Positions 1 to 9,998 of a DNA stretch of 64,000 bases are shown here, piece by piece (position 1 is the first letter of the stretch; every line of letters begins with the position of its first letter). The stretch comes from Odontocerum albicorne (taxonomy: Eukaryota; Arthropoda; Insecta; Trichoptera; Odontoceridae): assembly GCA_949825065.1 (NCBI GenBank), contig OX463852.1:18440189-18504188 (forward strand), in the 5' to 3' direction. The notes under the pieces are model-generated. The model was not told the origin of the DNA. It was given only the letters and a program-made list of their open reading frames with translations, and ran no database searches. The translations under genes and the position numbers were made by a program.

Positions 1-115
1 TATATGTTAGATGTAGAATAGGTGAAGGATGTGTTAAGGAAGGAAAGTCTGGCGCTCTGTCCCCTTTGCCTTCATCGATAGAAAAATTTTGTGATGGTAT
101 ATGTAGGTGTAATAA
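1..115 (+). mobile_element. LINE-A 3' end fragment
   Basis: Matches the terminal part of the LINE-A family seen elsewhere in the window, for example 50700-50825: a GTGTTAAG...GGAAAGTCTGGCGCTCTG block followed by a short 3' UTR with GTGATGGTATATGTA. The 5' side runs off the window. Non-coding remnant. Confidence 0.7.
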
Positions 116-287
116 TTTTTATCCCATAAAAATGGATTTTTACGTTATTTTTATAAATTTGTAAAAAAAGTTGGACCGATATTTATTTCATTCTGGTTTT
201 TTAAATCTTAGTTTTCCCGCCAGAATTAACGTTTTATAAGTTATAAAAACACTGTTCTTGAGGTTATATTTTATTACGGAACAGTGG

Positions 288-600
288 TGTTCAATTGTTG
301 AGTAAGCTGAACAAGAGTTCTCTGAGATGGTTTGGGCACGTATAACGAATTAATGAAGAAATGCACACTAAAACAAACATACAGTGCAAATGAGTGAGTG
401 GAAGGCGTGAAAATGGAAGACCAAGGACAGTATGGTTTGAGCAAGTGAATAATATTTTGAAACAAAGAGAGTGAGAAGTAAAATAAATCGTAAGAGCTGT
501 TAGAGAAAGAGGAGAAATATGTGTGGCGAGATAGGAAAAGCTGGCGCTCTGTCCTCTCGTCCTATCCCAGCAGAGAAACGAGGGGGGGGGTATGACTAGC
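288..600 (+). mobile_element. LINE-A 3' fragment
   Basis: Decayed copy of the LINE-A reverse-transcriptase C-terminus and 3' UTR. It carries the nucleotide block that encodes the RWFGHV-like segment, then the SANV and RPR-like stretch, and ends with the GGCGCTCTGTCCTCT block shared with many other copies. Frameshifts and stops break the reading frame. Ends just before a G run. Confidence 0.7.
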
Positions 601-979
601 AGTATTTTTATTTATTTAACTCGAACTAAATTTTGAATTATTCAAAAGAATACAGTGTCTTTTAAAGTAACATATAGTAGTTGTATGACGCAAAGTAGAT
701 AGATAGATGCCCGCTCAGAGAGCCAACCATGTCGCGTGGGTGTAAATCCTGTAAAGTACTCTCCAGTCTCCCTAGGTGGGCCCGGTTGGGATGTCAGCAT
801 TCTGGATCCACCCAGTCACCCTTTTGCTCTTCGTGTAATGTGATATTTATTGACCGTGTCTCGTTTATGGTCATTTTAATAATACATCGTTTGGGTTTTT
901 ATCGCCATGATAAACTCACTCTTACATAATATGTTGATACAGTCAAACCTGTTCTGGTAAAACAAACTGGAACTCCTAG

Positions 980-1045
980 ACCTTTATTGGATACCATCGG
1001 GATTTCAACTTGAAACCCTCGGGCTGGAAGACAAGGATTCTACCA
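980..1045 (-). mobile_element. SINE-2 tRNA-like head remnant
   Basis: Read on the minus strand it gives a GTTGGTAGAATCC box-A-like segment and a degraded box-B segment followed by CCCGATGGTA, matching the head of SINE-2 elsewhere (for example 51285-51350). The LINE-derived tail is missing. Confidence 0.45.
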
Positions 1046-1129
1046 ACCAGGGCATTGGTAATTTTACATAATTTTTATTTTCGTCATTTATAATAAATAA
1101 TTTGTGAGAGTTAGGAAGAGGAAGATCTG

Positions 1130-1960
1130 AGAATGAAAATCCAAAATGATGGTGATATATTTGTTTTCTTACTCATTCTTCATTCATATGTTCCACATGA
1201 CAACACCATTGAAGCTTCTTTATCTTCCTTAACATATCAGTATTAAGTTCAAATACATCTTTAACCACTTCATTCAGTATTCGATTATACATTGCCACTC
1301 CATGTATTTATCTCAATGCACGCATTTCTACAGCATTTATTCGGCTCTACTTAGTCTTTATCCACGTTTACGTTTCACTCCCCTATATCAAAGTTGACAC
1401 CAAAATACTAATATCTTAGCTGATTTTAATATTGATCAGTTGGAGTATATATTGTAATTTGTTTTTATCAAACTCTGTTTATTCCACTTTTTTGTAACGG
1501 TATAACCCTACCGGTTTCAAGGCTTTCACATCATCTTCAGGAGAGCACAAACAAGTCTTGTTTGTGCTCCCCAGAAGATAAAGTGAAAGCCTTGAAACCG
1601 GTAGGGTTATACCGTTACAAAAAAGTGAAATAAACAGTGTTTGATAAAAACAAATTACAATGTCTTTAAACCTCGACAATGTTAATGCCTTAACTATAAA
1701 TAATATGGAGTATATATGTTTTAATGCCTCATTGACTTTCTTTCCTATCGCTACATGTCGTTCGATATCCTTCTTAACCCTTCCATCATCTGAGAAAATA
1801 CTATCCAAATAGCAGAATTCCTCAACTTGTTCCAATCTTTCATTATTCACCCATATGTCGTAATTACTTTTCCTTTCACACTTTTCTATCACCATTACTT
1901 TGGAATTTGAGACACTCATTCTTAGAGCATTATCATCTCTCATACAATTTACTTATCAAA
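1130..1960 (-). mobile_element. LINE-A reverse-transcriptase C-terminal region, interrupted
   Basis: Minus-strand remnant of LINE-A. The upstream part (about 1716-1943) encodes a recognisable stretch with SNSKVMVIEKCERKS, NERLEQVEEFCYLDSIF and DIERHVAIGKKVNEALKHIYS, typical of the region after the RT catalytic domain in arthropod LINEs. The downstream part (1130-1440) corresponds to the AVEMRALRRIHGV-type segment but is frameshifted. The two halves are separated by the palindromic element at 1451-1705, which has a 10-bp duplication of LINE sequence on each side, so the insertion came after LINE-A had landed. Confidence 0.75.
1451..1705. mobile_element. Penelope-like inverted-repeat element, copy 1
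   Basis: Two arms of about 100 bp in head-to-head inverted orientation (about 1452-1556 and 1557-1660), followed by a 45-bp unpaired tail ending near 1705. The exact 10-bp repeat TGGAGTATAT at 1441-1450 and 1706-1715 is a target-site duplication within LINE-A. The arms contain the order CTGAAGA, about 15 nt, GAAAC, resembling the conserved core of hammerhead motifs in pseudo-LTRs of Penelope-like elements. No reverse transcriptase is left. A second copy is at 36339-36582 in opposite orientation. The Penelope-like assignment is inference; a foldback DNA transposon is the alternative. Confidence 0.5.
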
Positions 1961-3126
1961 CTCTGCAATTTGTATTCACTCCGCCAACACTAGCATGTTA
2001 TCTGGTTACAGTAATCTGTAAACGTTCCCATTCGACATTTGAATGCAACCAATTATTGACCTCTGCAGTTCTTTCAAACATAAATCTATATAAATATTGA
2101 ACAACCGCAATACCACGTATTGCGTCAGTTAAAATTAAATTTTATACAAATTTGTTGTGGTTTCTTTCTGTAAGGAAGTTACGTCATTTTATTACCTCAC
2201 TTTAAAGTTAAGAGTATACGAGGTCCGACTCTGAATACAAATCACGAAAGTTTAAGGTCGATAATTAGTATTTAGGAAGGACTTTGAATTCTGGCCACCG
2301 AATTGCACCATCAGCCTGTTACTATACACTGCTCAAATAAGTGATTTGCACTTTTGTGGTGTAGGATACCTACCTAAATAAATAAATAATTGTCAAAATA
2401 AATAAGTGAATTGTTAAACACAATTAAATTAAATTAATTATTGTTAAGATAGTAAACATACAGGGTCAATGACCGATGAAGTATTCATGGATTGTCACAC
2501 GCTATGAACAACAACAATGTTTACTATTTATAGTATCTGCGACTTGGCTAGCTATCTCCAAATACAAATAAATAATCTACCGCCAATTAGAGCAAGGCAG
2601 AATATGTATCGCGAACTGGTTCACTCATTTGTATAAATTACCCGCACGCCGAGAAATAAACAGATTATTATTGTCATTCATTCAACTGTCAAGACTTGTT
2701 ATTTATTTGCCCGCTGTCCACTTTCGCTTTTTATCCGCATTCCTGAGTCTATATTTATTTGAATACAAATCAAGATCATCACGACGTATAAAGATAAGCA
2801 ATCCGCTATATTGGTGACCCTGAACGAAGAGGAGCGCAGAATCGACTAAAACGAACATGGCGATGTCGATATCAAGATCATCAGCACGTTCTAATAGGAC
2901 ACATGCTACATTAATAACGACCATCGCTATAGTGGTTTTCACCATTATATACATGATGTATGAAATTGAGGTCTGGTTAGTTTTGTTATTTAAGGCGCTG
3001 GCTTACCTTTGAGAGCTTTTTTTTTATTCACATTATTTAGAGGCCACCTTGGTCTCTGTACTCACCCAGGATACATGATTACGTTGCTGTTATATCATAC
3101 TAATAACCCGTCAATGAGGTGCAATT
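1961..3126. other. Unassigned AT-rich intergenic sequence
   Basis: No gene or family recognised. Short open frames at 2629-2817 (plus) and 2703-2954 (minus) overlap each other and show no domain. The segment is more GC-balanced around 2820-2950, which could be an old unrecognised repeat. Confidence 0.4.
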
Positions 3127-3288
3127 GAGGTGCATGGTTGCGCGGTAACTTACTGGACTTCCGTGCGGAAGGTCATCGGTTCGAACCCCGCGCTGTCTAC
3201 TCCCCTCGAACGACACAGGCACTTTTTCCGCCTAGTGTTCGATGACATAAGGATACCTATGACTTCGGTCAAATCTTAAAAAAAATGA
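3127..3288 (+). mobile_element. SINE-1 copy A (5' part)
   Basis: tRNA-like head with box-A-like GCGCGGTAAC and box-B GGTTCGAACCCC, then the family-specific block with CCCCTCGAACGACACAGGC and GGATACCTATGACTTCGG, ending in an A-rich run. It lacks the second half present in the copies at 22535 and 27651, so it is truncated at the internal A-rich linker. Confidence 0.8.
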
Positions 3289-3801
3289 TGGACGTAATTT
3301 TTTTTTCAATCTGACGCTGTGCTTGTTTTTACGTTATGTTGCCATATTGATGTATCTAAAGTCTCACTCGTTCGTTACGAGTGACGCGATTGTCTCTTCC
3401 TTTTAGAATTTGTGGCTCTTTTTCCAGCCATCTTATCATTTTAATCAATAATAAATCTGTAATACTTTAAATGATCAAAAACTTACTTTTTAAGATTAAT
3501 TATAACAAAACAAAATGATGTGTTAAATCTGTTTCCAAAATCTAGCTTAATACCTTTGATAATGTTGAACTTAATACCTTTGATAATGTTGAATTTGAAT
3601 GAAACGAAATTCAGAACAGAGTTTACTCTTATATCTTACTAATCAAAAACTGCCAAGAACCAAATTAATGTATTTACATGGCAATATTATAAAGCGAGTG
3701 AGAGTGATATGTGAATCTAATAATTGAGTGTTAATATTATAAATATTAGAAGAATCAAACATTCTCACTCATTATAAACTGTTTTCTCGTTTTAATATTT
3801 A

Positions 3802-4111
3802 CTAGTTGCAACCCGTGAAATATTCACGGAAGTAAAACAAATTCTACATTTATGAAAATATATATTCATAAATGTATTGTAAAATTTGTTTATATATATA
3901 TCATTTATACATCGTCCCCTTTTACACCGGTTCAAAAATTGTTAGCTATTATAGATATTTAAAATTCGTTCAGTACCGAGGTTCAAATTTCGAATTACTT
4001 TCGGAGAGAATCCAAGTATTCCTCTCTCGCTCTCTTGTATTCAAAATTCAATTCTCGTATTCTTTCTTTGGCGACAGCCGTCGTATGGGTTTTGACCTAT
4101 TTATACTATGA
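3802..4111 (-). mobile_element. Non-autonomous Helitron, copy 1
   Basis: Read on the minus strand it begins with TCATAGTATAA (4111) and ends with a 7-bp hairpin CCGTGAA-TAT-TTCACGG (3829-3813), a 7-nt spacer and CTAG (3805-3802). A TC start with a hairpin just before a CTRR end is the Helitron signature; there are no terminal inverted repeats or target duplications. The sequence closely matches 20741-21054. No Rep/helicase coding. Confidence 0.75.
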
Positions 4112-4411
4112 TATTTTTCTGTCGAACAGTCAAGTCATATCTTATTAATGAATACATTATTAGTCATTGATATTTTGTCTTGTAATCATGTCAAGAAGTG
4201 ACAGCTGTCAAATATTATTTTAAAAATAAAAAATCAAAATACAACATTAATTTAATAATAAAGCTTGAACCGTAAATGATAGCACGCAATGTTACTTACG
4301 GACGTGAGTACAGCCGGTTTTATATTGTTTGATGATGAAAAAATATTTTAAATGTTTGAAAAACGAAATATTATGATCACCATTATGCTACGAGTAACGT
4401 ATCAATCAATA
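4112..4411. other. AT-rich spacer with old repeat and TACGAGTA site
   Basis: Contains a segment (about 4290-4335, TTACTTACGGACGTGAGTAC region) that is repeated near 37645-37690, and one TACGAGTA octamer at 4389-4396. No gene seen. Confidence 0.4.
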
Positions 4412-5670
4412 ATTACCGGGACTAACCAACAGATGGCGCCTCTAATAACAAATCCATACCATTCTCAGTTAGTGCCAACCTTTAGAAGTTACGTGTCAAA
4501 CTTTCATGACATTCAGACATTGTGTCATTGAGTTATAGTGGTTTTAGTGACGCTTCTTTTGCTATTTTCAAAACAATGGAAAAAACCGAATTTCGTGTGT
4601 TGATAAAACATTGCTTTTTAATGGGAAAAAATACCGTTCAAACTCAGCTATGTCTTGAAAAGTGTTATCCGGGCTCTGCTCCGTCGAAAACAACCATTTG
4701 TCGGTGTTATACTGATTTCAAACGCGGTCGTAGAGACACAAATGATGCTGAACGCCCTGGTCGTCCAAATGAGGCTGTTACACCAGAAAACATTAAAAAA
4801 ACCCTCAAAATCGTGATGGAAAATCGTAAAGTAAAGTTGCGTGAGATAGCTGACATCCTGAAGATATTATTTGGTAATGTTTACACTATTTTGCATGAAC
4901 TTTTGGTCATGAAAAAGCTTTTTCGAAATGGGTGCCGCGTTTGCTCACAATGGAACAGAAACAACAACGCATCGATGATTCAGAGCGCTGTTTGGCACTG
5001 TTTACGCGAAATAAACAGGAGTTTTTGCGTCGGTATGTGACAATGGATGAAACTTGGATCCACCATTATACTCCGGAATCAAATTGGCAGTCAGCTGAGT
5101 GGAGAGCAGCCGGTGAAAGTCGTCTGAAGCGACCAAAAACTCAACAGTCGGCCGGGAAGGTTATGGCCTTCGTATTTTGGGATGCGCATGGTATAATATT
5201 CATCGATCACCTTGAAAAGGGAAAAACCATCAATAGCGAATATTACATAGCGTTATTGGAGCGTTTGAAGCAAAAATTGCAAAAAAACAGCCCCATATAA
5301 AGAAGAAAAAAGTTCTCTTTCATCAGGACAATGTACCGTGTCACAAGTCGATAGTAACGATGGCCAAATTGCATGAGTTGAACTTCGAATTGCTTCCGCA
5401 CCCACCGTATTCTCCAGATTTGGCTCCCAGCGACTATTGGCTGTTCGCAGCTCAAAAAGATGCTCCAGGGAAAGAGATTTGGCTTCAATAAAGAAGTGGT
5501 TGCCGAAACTAATGCCTATTTTGAAACCAAAGATAAATCGTTCTACACGGCTGGCATAGAAAAGTTAGGAAAGCGTTGGAATGAATGTATCGCTCTTGAA
5601 GGAAACTATGTTGATGAACAAAGAAGAATTTTGGCAAACAAATGTTGTTTTAGTAGTTAGTCCAGGGAAT
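4412..5670 (+). mobile_element. Full-length mariner element, inactive
   Basis: Terminal inverted repeats ATTACCGGGACTAACC at the left and the complement of ATTCCCTGGACTAAC at the right, each flanked by TA (4410-4411 and 5671-5672), the expected target duplication. Length 1259 bp is normal for mariner. The single transposase gene inside is broken by frameshifts. Confidence 0.9.
4576..5658 (+). pseudogene. mariner transposase (DD34D), frameshifted
   Basis: Encodes a cut-and-paste transposase that would bind the inverted repeats and move the element between TA sites. The start MEKTEFRVLIKHCFL opens the N-terminal paired helix-turn-helix region; an earlier in-frame ATG at 4522 lies in the 5' UTR. 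The catalytic signatures are all visible: MDETWIHHY (first Asp), VLFHQDN (second Asp) and YSPDLAPSDYW (third Asp). At least three frameshifts break the gene, near 4925, 5295 and 5450, so no active enzyme is made. The C-terminal part, to the stop at 5658, is complete. The family is certain; the copy is a pseudogene. Confidence 0.9.
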
Positions 5671-6402
5671 TATTGATCGATGTGTTATGTCTCTATTAGA
5701 GTGGACAAAAATAAGACATCTCTTTATTCTATACTGGCACACATCTTGTGATTCTGTCACGTCCATGTATTCTCCCCTGTTATTAAAATTTTTCACTTTC
5801 CTCTTTTCAGAATTTGATTAATTTGGTCATGCCATTTTACTAGGTCCTTACAATATTTTGTGCTTTTTTACTACTTGTATTAATTATATTTGTAAAAACT
5901 CCTAAATACATGTTTTTTGGTGATGTGTAAATATTGAAGAGCTTGGCCTGGAGACAAAATTATATCGCCCCTATTTATCGAGTTTTCGAATTTTAGAACC
6001 ACTAAAATAGGTACCATTCGTTATTCGTCATCGTATATGCTGTCAATAATATCACACATTTGTAGTATATGAGAGTATTGTTACCAGACGAAATATTTAG
6101 CAGACTGGCTCCCTTTTCATTTTATTTTTATTGACTTGTACAATTGGAAATCGAATTCGAAACCTCCAAGTACGAAGACGGGTGTGTTGTTATCCTTAAC
6201 GCAATCAATGAAGTATACAATATTATCTTCTAAATACCGTTTTCCAGAGCCGAGACAAGGGTGGGGTAACCGGGGCACTGGCCTCAAGCGCGTTATCAGA
6301 AGATCGCAAAAATCGACCGTTCAAAATGGAATGAAGCATTGAATAAATATATAAAAACATATTTAGTTTTGAACAGGCCAGATTGTCAGATATGGCTATT
6401 AA
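5671..6402. other. Unassigned region with faint LINE-A scrap
   Basis: About 5745-5830 weakly resembles LINE-A 3' sequence on the minus strand. The remainder, including a more GC-rich patch at 6245-6310, is not recognised. Confidence 0.35.
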
Positions 6403-6432
6403 TTATCTTTATTAATCTATTAATAAAGATAA
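6403..6432. repeat. Perfect 14-bp hairpin
   Basis: TTATCTTTATTAAT and its exact reverse complement separated by 2 nt. It lies at the edge of the LINE-A fragment starting about 6440. Possibly the end of a small foldback element; function unknown. Confidence 0.6.
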
Positions 6433-6439
6433 GATATTT

Positions 6440-7505
6440 TGGGTAGTATTTTTATCGGTGATGAAAGAGTTAAGAGGGATACCAAACGACGTGTAGCGAT
6501 AGGAAACAAACTTAACGGGGCATTCAAACATATATACTCGAACCGGGCAGTATGAAAATAGGTTATGATGACGGTCCACAATAGTATTTTGATGCCAACT
6601 TTGATGTACCAAATGCATTTTGAAAATTATGAGAGGAGTCAAGTAAATGCTGTAGAGATATGTAACGTGCATTGAGAAGAATGCATGAAGTGGCAATGTA
6701 TGACAGAATACGGAATGAAGTGATAAGGAATAAATGTGAACTTAACGCTGAAGTGTTAAGTAAGGCGAAGAAGACTACGTTGAGATGGTTTGGGCTTGTA
6801 GAACGAATTATTGAAGAAATACTAACAAAACGTATGTACAGTGCAGCTGTGAGTGGAAGGCGTTTTAGGGAATGCCCCTTAAAGGTATATGATGATTATG
6901 ATTGTTGGTAAATAATAAAACACGTTAGATCGCAATGTGGAAGGAGAGTGAATGGTTTATTTTGATAGTACGTAGGTATTTATAACATTTCAGAATGGGC
7001 GCGGGAGTGCGCTCGCGATATGCTTCTATCTCGCTTCTGTGAATGCAGAAATGGTCAATTGTAGTATTGTAGGTAACAATCTATTTACGGAACCGGCGAG
7101 ACAGCGTGGTGCGTTCTCTCTCTAGTATGTAGTGCGGTCCGCTCGCTACGGGATGACTGGCCGGCGGGTGATCTTTGGACTTGAATGGCCGGCGTATGAA
7201 CTTCGGACTGTTTATTTAAATTTGTCGAGGAATGCGAATCTCATCGGTCATTGATCGTATGTATGCGACAATATTTCGCGACGACCGTGGATCCCTACAG
7301 CGTGTCAGAGGAAAGCCAAGGAAAAATAATTGGATCAAGTGAATGATTTTCTGAAAGAAGGAAACGTAGAAAGTCAGAGACATAACAAGGTGTATTGGTA
7401 TAGAAGAGGTTATGGATGTGTCTCGAGATGGGAAAGTACAGTACTCTGTCCTCTGCCTACCCGGCAGGGAAATTCCGTGATGGTATGTTTGTATGGACGT
7501 ATCTG
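6440..7505 (+). mobile_element. LINE-A fragment split by an unidentified insertion
   Basis: 6440-6895 contains LINE-A RT C-terminal sequence; the open part at 6672-6890 reads RRMHEVAMYDRIRNEVIRN then RWFGLVERIIEEI. 7295-7505 is the following part (VNDFLKEGNVESQR and the 3' UTR). Between them, about 6896-7294, lies roughly 400 bp of GC-richer sequence without LINE match (CTCGCGATATGC, GGCCGGCGGGTGATC). I found no clear terminal repeats or target duplication for that insert, so its class is unknown. The LINE frame is broken. Confidence 0.65.
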
Positions 7506-7590
7506 TCAATAAAAGTGGGTTCGAGTTAAAAGTTGAGGCGAGTTTGCTCTCTAAGTGGCGTTATGTAAAATGTCTTTTTATTATTACTAT
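7505..7590 (+). mobile_element. Repeat-3 copy
   Basis: Short repeated element with AGTGGGTTCGAGTTAAAAG, then GAGTTTGCTCTCTAAGTGGCG and a (TTA)n-type tail. Related copies at 15740, 16028, 19530, 22505, 41712, 44785 and 61515. Probably the 3' tail of a retroposon. Confidence 0.6.
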
Positions 7591-7734
7591 GAACATTTAA
7601 TTTCGAACAAAAAGAACATGAAAATTGAACAAAATCAATTTTCATAAACTTATAGAAGATTTTGCCACTCCGACAGGTCAAACAATAAAGTTGTAACTGT
7701 TTGATATTGTAAGGTTAACACTTAGGGTCTATAA

Positions 7735-7797
7735 AAACCACTTTCTGGTTGGTTGGAAGAGATTGCCACATGGCAATAAACTCGTCAGGTTAAACAA
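7735..7797 (+). mobile_element. SINE-2/LINE-C shared 3' tail
   Basis: Contains CTGGTTGGTTGGAAGAGATT and CCACATGGCAATAAACTCGT, the tail shared by SINE-2 copies and by the LINE-C element ending at 38938. The head is absent. Confidence 0.65.
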
Positions 7798-8446
7798 AAA
7801 AAAGGGGTTTCATTCGTTGATTTATGTTATGGGGTTAAATGACCTACGTCCCCAATTCAATTTTTTTAAAGATTTATTTATAATGTAAAAGGAGTGATAT
7901 ATTTATAAGGAGTGAATTATTTATAATATAAAAAAATCGCGCAATTTAAAATAAGTTGATAATACTCGTATTATAGCAGTTTTTTCTATTTCCGATCATG
8001 TTTATAAGAGAATATCTTAATGTAGGGGTGCGTTTTCGAATGGGTGCCCTAAACCCTAAAATACTTCGTCTCGGCTCTGCCTTTTCCTTTGAATAAAAGC
8101 TATTTTTAGGCGTGACTCCCCTTCCCTTTGTTCCCGCCAACACGGGCGCATGCGCGCAGCCGCCATAATCTTTTTTTATATCCTCATATCCTTTTGGGTA
8201 CGTTTATTTTATTTTAAAGGACTTGATATGTTAATTCCGCTTTGGATGGAAACAATAATACATTGAGGATTGAAACAAACAATCAAAATATGTTAATGGC
8301 GTTTTATATGTCGTTAATCTTTTTCCTATAGTAAATAATCTTTATGGTGTTGAAATATGGATATACATTTAATTTAATCGTATGGGACTGAGCTATAACC
8401 ATAAGAAAAGGGAGATTAGTTTATGTTATTTTCATCACATTTCCCT
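7798..8446. other. Unassigned intergenic sequence
   Basis: No gene or known repeat recognised. A pyrimidine-rich, GC-richer patch lies at 8035-8165. Confidence 0.4.
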
Positions 8447-8590
8447 GGCTTAGTTGGTAAGATGCCTGTCATCTAGCCAGAGGGTTGTGGGTTCAACTTC
8501 AATTGTTATTTTTTTAAGATATAGTTTTTTTTTAAAAAGAGTTCGAGTCCAGTTTTTACTTGAAGCTTGTTTAAATAAATAAATAAATAA
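8447..8590 (+). mobile_element. SINE-2 copy
   Basis: tRNA-like head GGCTTAGTTGGTAAGATGCC followed by a degraded box B (GTGGGTTCAACTTC), T-rich linker, AGTCCAGTTTTTACTTGAAG block and an (AAAT)n end. The LINE-derived tail is mostly lost. Confidence 0.6.
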
Positions 8591-8884
8591 ATATACCTTT
8601 TCCGGTACCAAACATAGTATGTACATATATATCTTGAAATTACACATTTATTTAAAGACAATTAAAAAAACATTTAAGGAAAAAGCTATCAAAACGTCTG
8701 AGTTAATTCCATAACACCCCCCAGTCGAGATACATCCCCACCAATAGAAAGCGAGCCCAGCCGCGAGGACATCAAACTTTTTTTCAGTCCACACTTCGTC
8801 TTAACTTTCCGGTAGTTACAATTTCTCCTACTATAATACTCCACTTATTCATCGGCCTCTATTAATGTAAGACATATTTGTTCT

Positions 8885-9020
8885 GTATTTTTTTCGTTCT
8901 TCTTTTTTCAATGTGTCTAAACCATCTCAAGATTCCTTTGATAATTTTTGTTATAACATTCCCCTTTAACAAACAATTATCCTTTATCTCACAATTTCTT
9001 TCACTGTCAAACACTTAAGA
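8885..9020 (-). mobile_element. Decayed LINE-A scrap
   Basis: Contains GTCTAAACCATCTCAAGATT and CCTTTATCTCACAATT, which match the minus-strand LINE-A pattern (CCCAAACCATCTCAG...). Heavily mutated. Confidence 0.45.
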
Positions 9021-9214
9021 AATATGCCATGGAAAACTACTAGGCAAGTTTAAATAACCATGGGACTATCGAATCATGAAACTATGCTATAAAAGTTCCT
9101 TATTTGATATATTATCTACTATATATGAGTAGATAAAACAACGGCAGGACTGTAAGGGTATAATACAAATATATCTATTGTATTCGATAAATAACAAGGT
9201 TCGATAAATACCAA

Positions 9215-9266
9215 GTTGCGCCATTCTATAATATTATTCAACAATAATATTATAGAGTGGCGCAAC
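9215..9266. repeat. 24-bp inverted repeat with 4-nt loop
   Basis: Left arm 9215-9238 and right arm 9243-9266 match with a single difference. The right arm contains the left terminus of the MITE starting at 9255, so the arm may be a fragment of a second terminus inserted in opposite orientation. Confidence 0.7.
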
Positions 9267-9427
9267 AAGAACTGCAATTTAAAATTTAAATTAAATTCTG
9301 CAACCGTTCACATCTGCATGATTATTTTATAGGTTATTTAGATGACGTATGTCTATTATAAATATTATACGTTTGACAATTGAAAAATGTCGGCAAATTT
9401 AAAATTGCAGTTATTGTTGCGCCACAC
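9255..9427. mobile_element. MITE related to the DD41D-like element
   Basis: 173 bp with inverted termini GTGGCGCAACAAGAACTGCA and the complement of TGCAGTTATTGTTGCGCCAC, flanked by TA at 9253-9254 and 9428-9429. Its termini match the right terminus at 9968-9996, so it is a deletion derivative of the same transposon family. Confidence 0.75.
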
Positions 9428-9429
9428 TA

Positions 9430-9996
9430 TGAAATAATATCTTCGGTCAATGGAAATCGATATCGTGAGATGATTCAAACTTTTTTGGGCATCAATTGAA
9501 CGATTTGGACTTGAAAAACATATAGTTTCAGCAGGATGGGGCTACTTGTCATTCTGCTGATGAAACAATGGCTTTATTGCAGAAAAAGTTTTCCGACCGT
9601 GTAATTTCTCGTCGTGGAAATGTGAATTGGCCGCTACGATCGTGGGATTTTTTTATCGTACCCCTTTAGATTTTTTTCTATGTTTATTATTTTTCTGTGA
9701 TTTAGCCCCTTTAGATTTAGGGGTTATATTAAATCTCAACTGTATGCCAAGAATCCATAAACCATTGATGACCTTAAATCCAACATCACTCATGTCATTG
9801 CAGATATACGTAGGTATCCATTAATGTGAATCCGTTATTCAAAAATTTTGCTCAAAGAGTTGTCATCTGTAACAGGAGCCGAGGTGGCCATTTGGCCGAT
9901 ATCATTTTCCACACATAATTCCCATGTGCAATAATTAGGTTGATATCAATAAACATATTTTATTGATTTAAAATTGCAGTTCTTGTTGCGCTACCA
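9430..9996 (+). pseudogene. Tc1/mariner (DD41D-like) transposase, 3' half
   Basis: Reading with frameshifts, the sequence shows FQQDGATCHSADETMALLQK, VISRRGNVNWPLRSWD and TPLDFFL, then a C-terminal stretch to about 9935. The spacing from the FQQD aspartate to the PLD aspartate is about 41 residues, as in DD41D transposases; the count crosses a frame break. The right terminal repeat TGCAGTTCTTGTTGCG is at 9976-9991 with TA at 9997-9998. The N-terminal half is missing; the adjacent MITE occupies its place. It is inactive. Confidence 0.7.
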
Positions 9997-9998
9997 TA

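Noticed and set aside
583..592. G run as a structural element
   Set aside because: A single short homopolymer at the end of a LINE fragment; no evidence of function.
1900..2100. 66-codon plus-strand frame
   Set aside because: Largely antisense to LINE-A coding remnants; no domain.
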